A stretch of 64,000 nucleotides of DNA, from positions 372,001 through 436,000 of the forward strand of contig VJWM01000103.1 in the NCBI GenBank assembly GCA_010909165.1, given 5' to 3'. The position numbers were made by a program, and so were the translations under genes. How positions within the stretch are numbered: the first letter of the stretch is position 1; the number at the start of each line of letters is the position of its first letter. The notes beneath the pieces were generated by a model that was not told the DNA's origin, made no database searches, and was given only the letters and a program-made list of their open reading frames with translations. Source of the stretch: Anthoceros angustus (taxonomy: Eukaryota > Streptophyta > Anthocerotopsida > Anthocerotales > Anthocerotaceae). This document shows, in pieces, positions 10,539 to 20,875 of the stretch.

Positions 10539-10744
10539 TGTAGAGGTTATGGCTATTAGAGCCCTAGTTAGGCACGTTTGAAGATTATACTTTAATCCTT
10601 ACTTAAGTTACTATGATATGAATAGGCATCTTAGATTCAGTTTTTATAACTACTTTTATATGCTCTTCAAACATTGTCATTGTTCACTTTTCAGTTCATA
10701 CACTTTTTGGTTCTACGCTTCCGTGAAATCCATGTGCCTTCACA
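10539..10744 (+). repeat. 3' LTR of the Copia element
   Basis: 206 bp, nearly identical to 8546-8752; followed by the right GGAAG target duplication. Confidence 0.92.
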
Positions 10745-10993
10745 GGAAGCGGCCAAGAGCAGGCAGCCCAGAGCATACTGCGGCGACACACGTGATGTGG
10801 AGACTGTCGACTCTCTGTCAACGCCTGCAACGCCCCATGACCATGTTGGACGGTGCCTTCTTCTTGACAAACACCGCAAGAAGCGAGAAAATGCTTCCAA
10901 GTTCCAAGGGCCGATTCGGCGACAGGCCTGCTGCTGCCGCAGACACGAGACTTGTTCCAAGAAATGGCGCACGGCTACAGGTCATGCATTTCG

Positions 10994-11100
10994 CGTCCAC
11001 CCATCCGGATCCCGAGGCCTTTCTCGTCCACTCATCCGGATCCTGAGGCCTTTCTCGTCCACTCATTCCTAACCCTTTCTCGTCCACTCATCCAAAAGCC
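10994..11100. repeat. 31 bp tandem repeat (copy in unit 1)
   Basis: Starts CGTCCAC at 10994, 11025, 11056 and 11081, spaced 31, 31 and 25 bp, each with CATCCGGATCC or a variant. The same array recurs in unit 2 at about 12231-12340. Confidence 0.85.
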
Positions 11101-11794
11101 TTCCTCCAAGGCCACAAGACCAAGACCGAGGACCAGACAGTCTGCTGGCTCTTGTGGTGGACTTAGCGGAAACTTGAAAGCCTTGATGAGCCCTTCTCAC
11201 CCCAAACCCCAAACCCCAATCCCCAAACATGCACACGATCTCACGGTGAACCTCTGTACCACCAAATCCTCTCCTTGGCAGCAGATGGTAGTGCTCGGAG
11301 TCTTTGTTCTGGCCTGCAGTCTCTGTTCTGGCCTGCACCTGCAAACTCAATGGTAGGATGGTCAAGGGCTATTGCACAGAGTTTTCGGAGGAGCTTCAAG
11401 ATTTCTTGAAGAGCAATATGAGGACGACGGGCATCGGAAGCTGAAGAGCCTTCCAGGACTGGTTCTATCCCCAATCTGTTCACTTGCAAGTTGCCCTGAT
11501 TTAGTTTCATGCTGATGCTTATGTATGTATGCAGCTTACTAACTTGAAGATTGTAATTATTCATTCATGAGTGTGGTTATTTCCCAAATCCCTTCCCTTG
11601 CAAGTTGCCCTGATGTGGTCAAGCTCATACTGATACACTTATGCAGGCTTGATTGGCTGGTCTAGGTGTATGCTAAACACTAGGGGCACATGCCCACATA
11701 CGCTAACTTGCTATACATTTATGTTCTTATCAAGAGTGAACTGGACGTGTTAGATTGTTAGTCTCATTCATGTTGCTTCAAACGTGAGTGGGAG

Positions 11795-11990
11795 TGTAGA
11801 GGTTATGGCTATTAGAGCCCTAGTTAGGGCACGTTTGAAGATTATACTTTAATTACTTAAGTTACTATGATATGAATAGGCATCTTAGATTCAGTTTTAT
11901 AACTACTTTTATATGCTCTTCAAACATTGTCATTGTTCACTTTTCGTTCATACACTTTTGGTTCTACGCCTGAAATCCATGTGCCTTCCA
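11795..11990 (+). repeat. Third copy of the Copia LTR, inside duplication unit 2
   Basis: Matches 10539-10744 with several short deletions (for example in the CTTTAAT and TCAGTTTT tracts). It is a by-product of the tandem duplication, not an independent insertion. Confidence 0.88.
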
Positions 11991-12918
11991 GTGAAGCGGC
12001 CAAGAGCAGCCCGAGCATACCGCGGCGACACACGTGATGTGGAGATCGTCGACTCTGTCAACGCCTGCAACGCCCTACACATGGGGATTTGACGGTGCCA
12101 TCAGCACAAACCCGCGAAAAAAGAGCGTAAAATGCTTCCAAGTTCCAAGGGCCGATTCGGCGACAGCTTTGCCGGGCAGACACGAGACTTGTTCCAAGAA
12201 ATGGCGCACGCCATGTGTCATGCATTTCGCGTCCACCCATCCGGATCCCGAGGCCTTTCTCGTCCACTCATCCGGATCCTGAGGCCTTTCTCGTCCACTC
12301 ATTCCTAACCCTTTCTCGTCCACTCATCCAAAAGCCTTCCTCCAAGGCCACAAGACCAGCACCCGAGGACGGACAGGCCTGCTGGCTCTTGTGGTGGACT
12401 TGGCGGAAACTTGAAAGCCTTGATGAGCCCTTCTCACCCCAAACCCCAAACCCCAATCCCCAAACATGCACACGATCTCACGGTGAACCTCTCACCACCA
12501 AATCCTCTCCTTGGCGCAGATGGTAGTGCTCGGAGTCTTTGTTCGCCTGCAGTCTGCTCCGGCTCGCACCAAACTCAATGGTAGGATGGTTATTATTGCA
12601 CAGAGTTTTCGGAGGAGCTTCAAGATTTCTTGAAGAGCAATATGAGGACGACGGCATGTCAAGAGCCTTCCAGATGGTTCTATCCCCAACTGCTCACTTG
12701 CAAGTTGCCCCGACGATTTAGTTTCATGCTGCTTATGTATGTATGCAGCTTACTAACTTGAAGATTGTAATTATTCATTCATGAGTGTGGTTATTTCCCA
12801 AATCCCTTCCCTTGCAAGTTGCCCTGATGTGGTCAAGCTCATACTGATACACTTATGCAGGCTTGATTGGCTGGTCTAGGTGTATGCTAAACACTAGGGG
12901 CACATGCCCACATACGCT

Positions 12919-13785
12919 CAACTATCACTATGTAGCAAGAATGCATAAATAATTTTACATAAATAATTATAAATATATTTCTTCAAAAAATATAAAAACT
13001 TACCCATATAAAAATTAGGTTGGTAAGTAAAAATAAGAATATATTCACAAGCTCCAATATAATAACTAGTTTTTAATACCACTTTACAAGTATTGTGCTG
13101 TATTGAAGAGAATTTGAGACAACAACGATGACTTGGGGACACCAACATCAGCAGAATGCGTGATTCCCTTAACCTACCCTTCTTTGGCTTAGCCAACCTA
13201 CATTTCTTTATATCTTTCCCTTGACCCGTACAACATCCTTGCACTCACGTTTGCAAAGACCAAGTCCTGCACATTGCACTACTTATGAGAAAACAAAAAG
13301 GAAGGAATCTCTTCCATAGGTCTCTCTTGTTGTTGATGAATTGTGTTTAGTGCATGGAGGAGGCTTGCTGCATACCTGGAGGAGGCTTAATACTTCCAAT
13401 GACAACTTGGGATGTAGCAAGTTTCCTCCTTTAGATCCATTTCATGGGCAACACCATAAGCATTGGGATATTTGTGGACACAGCCAAGTGGTGCATGGGG
13501 ATCACTATGGCCAGGTGATCCCTATCAATGATGGGATATCTGGTCTCAGTCTCTGATGCAAAAATACGTAAGTAGCCTGCAACCCCTTGAAACCATCGGT
13601 GATAAATGTCAAGAAAGGAGGGAATTCCCGCTGAGCATTCATAGATAACATATCCCTGGATTGCCTTAAGGATATTTGAAGAGGGAAGGTTTCTTCCTCC
13701 ACACCAGAAATGAGATCCTCCAAAAAGGGCCTAACATGGAGGATGAAGCAAGAGGGGCTATCATGGAGGATGGAGCGAGAGGGCC
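12919..13785. other. AT-rich spacer, no gene recognised
   Basis: The first 200 bp are very AT-rich. Short open frames (for example 13341-13556) have no family resemblance. The last part may be degraded interior of giant-LTR copy E, since the LTR-type start TGTGGACAAGGG follows at 13786 after a purine run. Confidence 0.35.
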
Positions 13786-14905
13786 TGTGGACAAGGGAAG
13801 AACAATAGACTCCCCCTTAGAAAGGTAAATAGGAGTTTTTTTTGTGTTTGGTGTGAGGAATAAGACGGTATATGGGGCTGAACGGACCTAACTGCGGTAA
13901 ACGGGGAAGACTTGGGGAAAGGGCCTCGCTGGGCAACGTCATGGACTCCGGAGTAATTCCATAGCAACTCCGAAGCGATTCCGGAGCGACTCCGGAGGAA
14001 CTCCAGCACAGACCAGAGTGAAGTCCAACGGAAGGAGTGATCGTGGGAGTGGGCATGGGCGTGGGGCGTAATTTGGTAAGAATGACACGTGGACAGTGCC
14101 GAAATGAACGACATGCAGCAGACTAGAACCTCATAGTTGTCGGCAGCCGTTATAGGCAAGTAGCCACGACCCAAGGACATGCGCCAAGAAAGCGGCGGGC
14201 GTGAAGTTATGGTACAGGATCCAAGACCCTGGTAGTTACTGGCAGCGAAGGGACACCTTCCCGCACACCAATTACGCCCGACGCCCTGCTGCTGAGAGAA
14301 GATCATCTTCCCGGGCAACCTCTCGGCAGTTCTCTCAATCGCTCACGCTTAGGCACCCAGCTCTTTGGTGCTTTCTCTTCCTAGGCTCGAGCGCAACGCC
14401 CTGTGGCTTCGACCCTTTTCGGTGTGCCAATTCCTCTCAAGCTCAAGCGCGCAGCGAAGAGCATCGACGCCTGCCCTACCTCAGCAGCAGGACGAGCAGC
14501 GAGCGCACATGGGGCCCAAGAAGACGGCAGAGGTCTTGGAGCCCTAGCGCCTAGTGGAGAAGAATATAGTCACCAGGTGCTACCCCGACTTTGCTCCTTG
14601 GCTTGAGGAAGTGGGTGAGCTCGTTCAGGAGTGGCACCTGGACATCTTCCAGGCGGTATGGACCTACGACACCATGCCGTTGGTTCGGGAGTATGCCTGG
14701 AAGATGCTTGCGGCGGCAAGCAAGGCCGTTCGTCCGAAGAGTTTGAGGGAGGAACTTAAGGTGATGGACGATGGAGGTCCTTCGCGCGGTATGCAATTGG
14801 CCAGCATAGGAAGTTGGGGGAGTAGTGCTGGAGCCCCTGAAAGTGAAGGGAATGTTGGAAGCAGCAAAGGCTGCTCTGTTGAAGCCAACGACTCAGAGGT
14901 CCTCC
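13786..14905 (+). mobile_element. Giant-LTR Gypsy family, truncated LTR fragment (copy E)
   Basis: Begins TGTGGACAAGGG and follows the LTR order of copies A-D: repeats of ACTCCGGA (about 13946-14005), a segment with ACACGTGGACAGTG and GCCGTTATAGGCAAG, then the start of the LTR-borne reading frame (ATGGGGCCCAAGAAGACG at about 14510). It breaks off at about 14905, where a Copia LTR begins. It is the most diverged copy by substitutions, so probably the oldest. Confidence 0.75.
14510..14905 (+). pseudogene. N-terminal part of the LTR-borne reading frame (copy E)
   Basis: Starts MGPKKTAEVLEP, then one stop, then an open stretch from 14554 with EKNIVTRCYPDFAPWLEEVG, ELVQEWHLDIFQAV, YDTMPLVREYAWKMLAAASK and PKSLREELKVMDDGG. 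The other LTR copies keep the same order in broken frames (MAPK..EVWEPWNLVERNIVTRAIRTLG, then QEWHLDVF). This is the longest continuous view of the N-terminal domain in the window. No known domain is recognised. It is cut off by the inserted Copia LTR. Confidence 0.65.
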
Positions 14906-15153
14906 AACGGGTGGTTGTATTAGAATAACCTTTAGTTTATCACTTGGTTAAGTGTAAGTTATAGAAGTAGTTTCACAATTTCAATTTAGACGGTTAAATA
15001 ACCGCACACCCTACCGTGTATAAATACTTTCCTTTCTCTTAATACATTTACCACTTTGCACATACACTAGTACTTACGCACTTGCTGCCCCGCTGGGTTT
15101 GACCACCGCCTACTCATGTGATCCAGCTATGGTGTACAGATGCAAAGCTTTTA

Positions 15154-15166
15154 TGGTATCAGAGCC
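15154..15166 (+). promoter_or_regulatory. Primer binding site of the second Copia element
   Basis: TGGTATCAGAGCC, initiator Met-tRNA type, directly after the LTR. Confidence 0.9.
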
Positions 15167-15213
15167 GAGTTTTGGAGACAGTGTTGGTCGCTTGTGCACC
15201 TGAGGCCCCATGA

Positions 15214-16011
15214 ATGGGCTGTCCCGTTCCCAAGATGCTGAGGCGCAGATTTCAAGCATCTCCTCCTAGACCTTCTCGCAAAAATCTGACCCGCTCCTCC
15301 ATCTCTTCATCGGAGCGCCAGTTTCTTTGCGCTGATTGCAGATCAGAAGAGAGGAGAGAGCCCGCATTGATCATAAGGAGTCGCTTCGCACGCGCATCGC
15401 ATACAGCGCGAGAGCAGCTCCACCAACCTGCAACACCTCCACGAAGACCCAACCGTCCCGTGGGAAGTGTTGACGGAGCGAGGACAGCCATCGATCCAGG
15501 GCCATTTCCAAGAAGAGAAGGCGCCATCCTCAGGCAACTTTCCGAGCTACAGGCGCGCGCCAGGAGGCAGGACGACTTCATCAACCGACTGGTTGACAGC
15601 ATCAAGGATCTCCACTTATTGTGTGAAGAGCACTCAGTGGTGGAGACCATGCCCGCCAGAACCAGCCGCTTTCGTCCCATGGTGCCTTGCACCCTCCTGT
15701 AATCTCTTCCCTAGCTTATGTCTGATGGCTCAGCACTTGATGATGATCTCAGTGAGGACATATCTTTCCTCTTTGCTGATGCCAGCACTTATTCTGTCTG
15801 GGATTTCTCACCACGCAATCTTCTAGAGCTTGAGAGGCAGAGACAGCTACAGTTAGTCTTGAATACCATCCTATCACCTGTCATCATGGCAGGGGCAGCT
15901 CTACCTCCTACTCCTGCCACAGTTCCCTTGAAGATAGAGTTCAGGGACAAGGATAGGTTTAATGGCACAGATTACAACATCTATGTCGACCACTTCTTTC
16001 GGTGGTGCTGA
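15214..16011 (+). pseudogene. Copia gag leader and gag start
   Basis: An open frame of 162 codons (15214-15702) ends with a possible coiled-coil segment (LRQLSELQARARRQDDFINR). A second frame (15718-16011) ends PLKIEFRDKDRFNGTDYNIY, the FNGTDY signature of the start of Copia gag. At about 15994 the sequence switches to integrase, so nearly all of gag and the protease are deleted. Confidence 0.6.
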
Positions 16012-16948
16012 TTACTTCCTCACTTTTATCGACGAATGGAGCAAATACTGCATTGTTTTTCTTCTTCGACAAAAAAGCGAAGCTTTTGACTGCTTCAAGT
16101 CCTATATTGCCTATGCTCAAAGACAAACCTCCTGCAAGGTGCGAATCCTCCAAACGGATAATGGTGGTGAATACACCAGTAATGCTTTTGCATCCTTCTA
16201 CAAGTAGGAAGGCATTCTCCATCAGTACACTGTGCCTTACACACCAGAGTAGAATGCTTTCTCGGAACACAAGAACAGAACTCTCCAAGAGGCCACTTTG
16301 GCTTCTCTTTCTTTTGCTGGACTTACCCGTGGGTATTGGGCTGAAGCTTTGATGGCAGCCAATTACGTTCAGAATTGCCTACCCACCAAGGAGCTTGGCC
16401 CTGTGACTCCCTTTGAGAGATGGACTGGGACAAAGCCTCGAGTTCGCCATCTTCGCATTTTTGGAGCACCAGCATATGCCCTCGTCCCTCCAGCACAGCG
16501 TTCCAAGCTTGATCCTAAGGCTTCAAAGCATGTCTTCGTCGGTTACTCTGAAGAGGTGAAGGGATACAAACTCTTCAATCTTGTCACTCGCTAGCTTACC
16601 TTATCACGTAGTGTGATTTTTCATGAAGCTGCTTTGCTCCGACGACATTCTGTTGCCCTGTCTCCGGATGCCACTATAAACACTTCAACTATACCTCCTT
16701 CTTCTATTCATGGCATTGATGTCGCTGATCCCCTTAATGCTGTTGAGGTTAGTTTCTTTGACGACGAGGATCCTCCTTCTTTGGCTCACGGGGGGGCACC
16801 TCCAGATCTACCCGACGACGATCAGTCTTCTGATGATGACGGGCCTGCAGCAATGCCTGATGACGCTTCAGCAGACCATAATGATGAAAACATACAAGCT
16901 GTCCCTTTAGGTACTTGTCATGACACAGAGCGGTGTGTCCATAGGTAG
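15994..16948 (+). pseudogene. Copia integrase core remnant
   Basis: Contains GGADYFLTFIDEWSKY (first catalytic Asp), QTDNGGEYTSNAF (second Asp), SEHKNRTLQEATLASL (catalytic Glu in a shifted context), YWAEALMAANYVQN, LPTKELGPVTPFERW and HLRIFGAPAYALVPPAQRSK, the usual order of a plant Copia integrase and its C-terminal extension. Stops interrupt it near 16205-16207, about 16250 and 16592, then an acidic Asp-rich segment ends at 16946-16948. Not functional. Confidence 0.88.
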
Positions 16949-16950
16949 CC

Positions 16951-17426
16951 AGATTAATGTGTTCATGTATGCACCCATGCGCATGGTTTGGCACGGTATG
17001 TGTTCCCATGAGCATGTGTGATGTATGTGTGACATGTGTGATGTGTGTGATGTATGTGTGGTGTGTAAGGACAACGGGCATCAAGAGGGCAAATCAGCTG
17101 TGAGTCACGGCTGCATTATTGCCCAATCACCGGCAACGGGTGATATGGCGCGATTCTAAATTGAGCGCCACGCCCGCGGCGCCGGATTCAAAGAAGAACG
17201 CCGAGTGCGTGGGTAGATAAAGGGCCATAGGCCGCGTAGGAAGTCGGATTGCTGATGTTTGTTCGATTGAACAGCCATACGGATCCCGAGGGGTTCTTCC
17301 ATGTGCAAGCTCTGGTAAAGGGAGAGTGAGGGGGTTTTTGCCAAGATTCAGGTGAGAACATATTTTCACATCAGCAACCCCTTCGGAGCTTAGCCTGGCA
17401 GCTGCGCGCGTCAGAGAACGGCGGAT
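16951..17426. other. Spacer with TG-rich microsatellite, then possible Gypsy interior remnant
   Basis: Imperfect TGTGTGATGTATGTG-type runs fill about 17015-17066. From about 17110 to the polypurine tract the sequence may be the 3' interior of giant-LTR copy A; a GGTGAGAACATATTTT string resembles the same position in copy C. Confidence 0.4.
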
Positions 17427-17562
17427 GAGAAGGGGAGTATGTGGACTATGGACTTCCCTTGGGGGGTAGGAATTAAGTGGGGTTTTGTTTTTTTGGTAGG
17501 TTGGAATAGTAAAATAAGGCGGAAAAGGAGGAATAAGCACGGATGGCGCTCCGGACTGGACT

Positions 17563-17578
17563 CCGGAGTATACTCCGG
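17563..17578. promoter_or_regulatory. Perfect 16 bp palindrome near the LTR start (copy A)
   Basis: CCGGAGTATACTCCGG. The inner GAGTATACTC is kept in copy B (47994-48003), copy C (50955-50964) and copy D (60677-60686), at the same place in the LTR. Possibly a binding site; function unknown. Confidence 0.6.
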
Positions 17579-18571
17579 ACTCCGGAGTGGGCAACGTACC
17601 CCGGTACCACTATGGCGAGCTCCGGACTACGCCGGTGTAACGGGATAAGTCCGGACCCCACTCCGGCAAAACAGGATAAGTACGCCAGGGAAAGTAACTT
17701 AGAAGTTGAGTCGTGAGGCAGACTAAGCGGCGCCACGTGGACGGCCCTGAGTGGAGGTCGGGCATGCAGCAGCCAGACCGTGCTGTGCAGGCAGGCCGTT
17801 ATAGCGGTATTCACGCCTATGACGCGCGCGTAAGGCCGTAGTGCATGGCGTAAGGCCGAGTAAGGCGGAGGCGTAAGGTCGAGTAAGCCATGCACCTCGC
17901 GCTGACAAAGGAAAGGCGCCTTCCCGCCCGGTGAGTTACTGTGCGGCCGACGAGGGAGGGCGTTTGCCACCGAGACAATTCTCGTGATCTCGCGCCCGCA
18001 ACCCGGCTCCGGGCGCTATCTCTTTGAGCGCCCGGGCATCTTCGAGCGCTCACCGGGTTGGAGGCCGAACGCGGGCGAAGAGGGCGCATCGTGCGCCGAC
18101 TCGTACGCAGCAGAACGAGAGGAGAAGAAAGTGATGGCACCCAAAAAGGCTGCGGAGGTCTGGGAGCCATGGAACCTGGTAGGCGCAACATTGTGACCGG
18201 CGCTATCCGAACTTTGGGCCACCTGGTTTGGAAGGCGGGGAATTAGTCGAGGAGTGGCACTTAGATGTGTTCCAGTATGCAGGGCGTTTGTGATGTCACT
18301 CGTCGGGAGTTCGCCGAAGATGTTGGCGTCAACAAGGAGGATTCGGTCCAAGAACCTCCGGGAGGATCTAAGCGATGGACCTTGGAGGTCTGGCGGCCTA
18401 CAACCGCCCAAAGGAGGAAGATGGGGCGTAGTCCCAGCCCCTCAAGGCGAAGGGAAAGATAGGGCCGGCAGTGGCGATCTTGAGGCACAGGCAGGACAAC
18501 CAACGGCTGGTTGATATCGAGACTCTGGGCCAGTAAGAAGTATAGCCGGATTATTGTCCATTGGAACTTAC

Positions 18572-18596
18572 TCACCAAGGTGGATCACCTTGGTGA
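18572..18596. promoter_or_regulatory. Conserved 25 bp inverted repeat, copy A unit 1
   Basis: Arms TCACCAAGGTG and CACCTTGGTGA with a 3 bp GAT centre; identical in all LTR copies that contain this region. Confidence 0.8.
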
Positions 18597-19769
18597 TAAT
18601 TCTTAGTGTTCACGCATGCTGCGTTAGGAAGAGGCGGGGTGGGAAGGATTATCTTCGCCGGTTCGGCGAGGAGGCCATGGTGAGGCGGCCCGCCATCTGT
18701 CCCATACGATCCATGTATGGGGACATTTCGAGCTCTGAAGGAGGGAGAGATCGGCGGGCGCTCGGAAGGAGGCCCTACCGGAGCGGAGGCGCAAGGGCGC
18801 CCGAGGTGGGGGCCGACCCCTAAGGCCAAAGCGGACCCGGGAGGAGGCGGGAGGATTCCGGACTCCATCGTGCAGAGCGGACCCCACTCCGGCAAAACAG
18901 ATAAGTACGCTAGGAAAGTAACTTAAGTTGAGTCGTGAGGGCGGACTAAGCGGGCGCCACGTGGGCGGCCACAGTGGAGGTCGGGCATGCGGCGAGCGGG
19001 GCCGTAGCCGAGGGGCCGTTATAGCGGTATTCACGCCCAGCGATGCGGCGTAAGGCAGTCTGTGGCGTAAGGCGAAAGCGGGCGTAAGGTCGAGTAAGCC
19101 ATGCAGACCTGGCGATTCTGAGACGAGGAAGGCGCCTTCAGCCCGGTGATTACTCCGCGGCGGCGAGGAGGTCATTTCGCTGCGACCTCGAGACAATTCG
19201 CGATCTCTTGCGCTCACGCAACCCGGCTCTGGCGCTATCTCTTTGAGCGCCCGGGCATCTTCGAGCGCTCACGGGGTTGGAGCGTGACAGCGGCGGGCGC
19301 ATCGTGCCCGGACTCGGCGGCCTCTGGCCCGAGGAGGAGAAAGTGATGGCACCCAAAAGGCTGCGGAGGTCCGGGAGCCATGGAACTGGTAGGCGCAACA
19401 TTGTGACCGGCGCTATCCGAACTTTGGGCCTGTGGAGGCGGGGAATTAGTCGAGGAGTGGCACTTAGATGTGTGTTCAGTATGCGGGCGTTTGTGATGTC
19501 ACTCACAGTCAGTTCGCCGGAAGATGTTGGCGGCCAACAGGAGGTTCGGTCCAAGAACCTCGGGAGGATCTAAGCGATGGACCTTGGAGGTCTGAGGCTA
19601 CAACCGCCCAAAGGAGGAAGATGGGGCGTAGTCCCAGCCCCTCAAGGCGAAGGGAAAGATAGGGGCAGCAGTAGCGATCTTTGAGGCAGGAGCAGCGGAC
19701 AACCAACGGCTGGTTGATATCGGACTCTGGGCCGAGTAAAGATGGCCGGATTATTGTCCATTGGAACAC

Positions 19770-19794
19770 TCACCAAGGTGGATCACCTTGGTGA
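19770..19794. promoter_or_regulatory. Conserved 25 bp inverted repeat, copy A unit 2
   Basis: Identical to the copy at 18572-18596. Confidence 0.8.
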
Positions 19795-20299
19795 TAATTC
19801 TTGAATGTTCACGCATGCGTTACAGGAAGAGGCGGGGTGGGAAGGATTATCTTCGCCGGTTCGAGGAGGCCCCTGGAGGCGAAGCCCTCGCCATCAGGGC
19901 ATCCCCATACGATCCATGTATGGGGACATTTCGAGCTCTGAAGGAGGGAGAGATCGGCGGGCGCTCGGAAGGGGGAGGCCCCTCGGAGCGGAGGCGTGCA
20001 AGGCGCCGAGGTGGGGGCCGACCCCTAAGGCCAAAGCGGACCCGGGAGGAGGGCGGCGGGAGGATTCGGACTCCATCGTGCAGAGCGGACCCCCTCACCA
20101 CCCGGGGAAGTATGGGAAGAAATCGCTTCCCTTCTCCACAGTGCCTCCTCCGGAGCAATCAGCAGCAGGAGGAGCAGCGGAGGCGGGAGTTGGCGGTTGC
20201 AGCTTGGTGGCGGACCGTGCCAGCCCACCCCGGACTCGGCGGGGAACCGAAGGCGCAAGGCAGGCGCCTACCTGGAGGCAAAGGAGGCATCGCCATGGT

Positions 20300-20869
20300 G
20301 AACAATCGAGTCGAAGTCCGTTGATGGCTTGGCGCCGGGATGCGTCTTTGGTCGACACCGGTGCGGATCCGGTGTTGCTTGGTGCAAAAGTGCGCAGCGC
20401 TGATGGCTTCGCGCAGATGCGTCTGGTCGACACCGCGCGGATCCGTGTTGCTTGGCAAGCAGGTGCGCTTCAACTGTATGGAAATAAGCTGAAGCCATGC
20501 GAGGTACACATCACCACCTCCGCAGGGACTAAGGAGCAAGTGATGGGCATAACCCGCGATCCAGTGCGAATCGAGCTCAAACCGAGCACCGAAGACTCCA
20601 CTGTCATCGAAGTGCGGTGCTTCGTGTCTGATGCTAGAAATTACGACGTGTTGCTCGGTGCTGATGCCACTCACGGTCCGGCGATGGGGGTGGATCCATT
20701 GCACTTAGTAGCGTTCTATAGACCACGATGGCAAGAAGGAGATTTCACACATGTGGCGAGGATACCATTGGACATGCGTCGACGTGATGAACAGTCGGGT
20801 GCCATGATGGCGTTCACAGCATGTGCAGCAGAAAGTGTACATCAAAGCGAGGTATGGGAGGAAACCTAG
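20300..20869 (+). pseudogene. Retroviral-type aspartic protease remnant, in frame with the methyltransferase-like region
   Basis: The open frame contains LVDTGADPVLLGAKV with the catalytic DTG (20354-20362), then KLKPCEVHITTSAGTKEQVM and, about 100 residues on, NYDVLLGADATHGPAMGVDP, which resembles the second conserved LLG block of retrotransposon proteases. A 75 bp tandem duplication of the active-site region gives a second copy with DTA instead of DTG (20429-20437), so the folded enzyme is probably disturbed. The frame stops with TAG at 20867-20869, but the same frame stays open again from 20876 into the methyltransferase-like part. This suggests one former polyprotein. The DNA upstream is LTR copy A, so the 5' part of the parent element is missing. 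Confidence 0.7.
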
Positions 20870-20875
20870 GACCTG

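Larger units (their letters stand above)
8546..10744 (+). mobile_element. Small internally deleted Ty1/Copia retrotransposon with both LTRs and a TSD
   Basis: Two nearly identical LTRs of about 206 bp (8546-8752 and 10539-10744), starting TGTAGAGG and ending CTTCACA, bound a 1.8 kb interior. The 5 bp GGAAG occurs on both sides (8541-8545 and 10745-10749), a target site duplication. A plant Copia primer binding site follows the 5' LTR, and a purine-rich GTGAGTGGGAG precedes the 3' LTR. The interior holds gag remnants joined directly to the RT palm, then RNase H, with no protease or integrase. It is defective and would need proteins supplied in trans. Confidence 0.93.
10439..12918. repeat. Tandem duplication of about 1.25 kb spanning the Copia 3' end and its flank
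   Basis: Unit 1 (10439-11694, 1256 bp) and unit 2 (11695-12908, about 1214 bp) run in the same order: end of Copia interior, LTR, then about 950 bp of flank. The 10-mer CACATACGCT occurs at both unit starts and again at 12909-12918. Identical stretches of tens of bases alternate with short clusters of deletions or replaced bases in unit 2. Both units also contain CCCCAAA-rich short runs (about 11200-11227 and 12436-12464). Confidence 0.92.
14906..16950 (+). mobile_element. Second Ty1/Copia element, truncated, inserted into giant-LTR copy E
   Basis: A 5' LTR of about 248 bp (about 14906-15153, starting in TTGTATTAGAATAACC, TATAAATA at 15018-15025) is followed by TGGTATCAGAGCC (15154-15166), the plant Copia primer binding site. 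The interior holds a gag leader and gag start, then jumps to the integrase core. RT, RNase H and the 3' LTR are absent. The 5' boundary is approximate. Confidence 0.82.
17652..20085. repeat. 1.2 kb tandem duplication inside LTR copy A, with 8 bp microhomology at the ends
   Basis: Unit 1 is 17652-18877 and unit 2 is 18878-20085. The octamer CGGACCCC occurs at 17652, 18878 and 20086, that is at both ends and at the junction. Copies B, C and D have a single unit. Confidence 0.88.
17427..20130 (+). mobile_element. Giant-LTR Gypsy family, 3' LTR with internal tandem duplication (copy A)
   Basis: The polypurine tract TGAGAAGGGGAGTA ends at 17439 and is identical to that of copy C. The LTR starts TGTGGACTAT at 17440. 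Homology to the other LTRs runs to about 20130, where the sequence changes to unrelated protease-methyltransferase DNA, so the 3' half of the LTR is missing. A block of about 1.2 kb is present twice. The LTR-borne frame starts at 18134 and again at 19346 (MAPK...), broken by indels in both. Confidence 0.85.

Noticed and set aside
11200-11230. CCCCAAA runs suggesting interstitial telomere repeats
   Set aside because: Plant telomeres are CCCTAAA; only two or three CCCCAAA units occur, so a simple-sequence run is the better reading.
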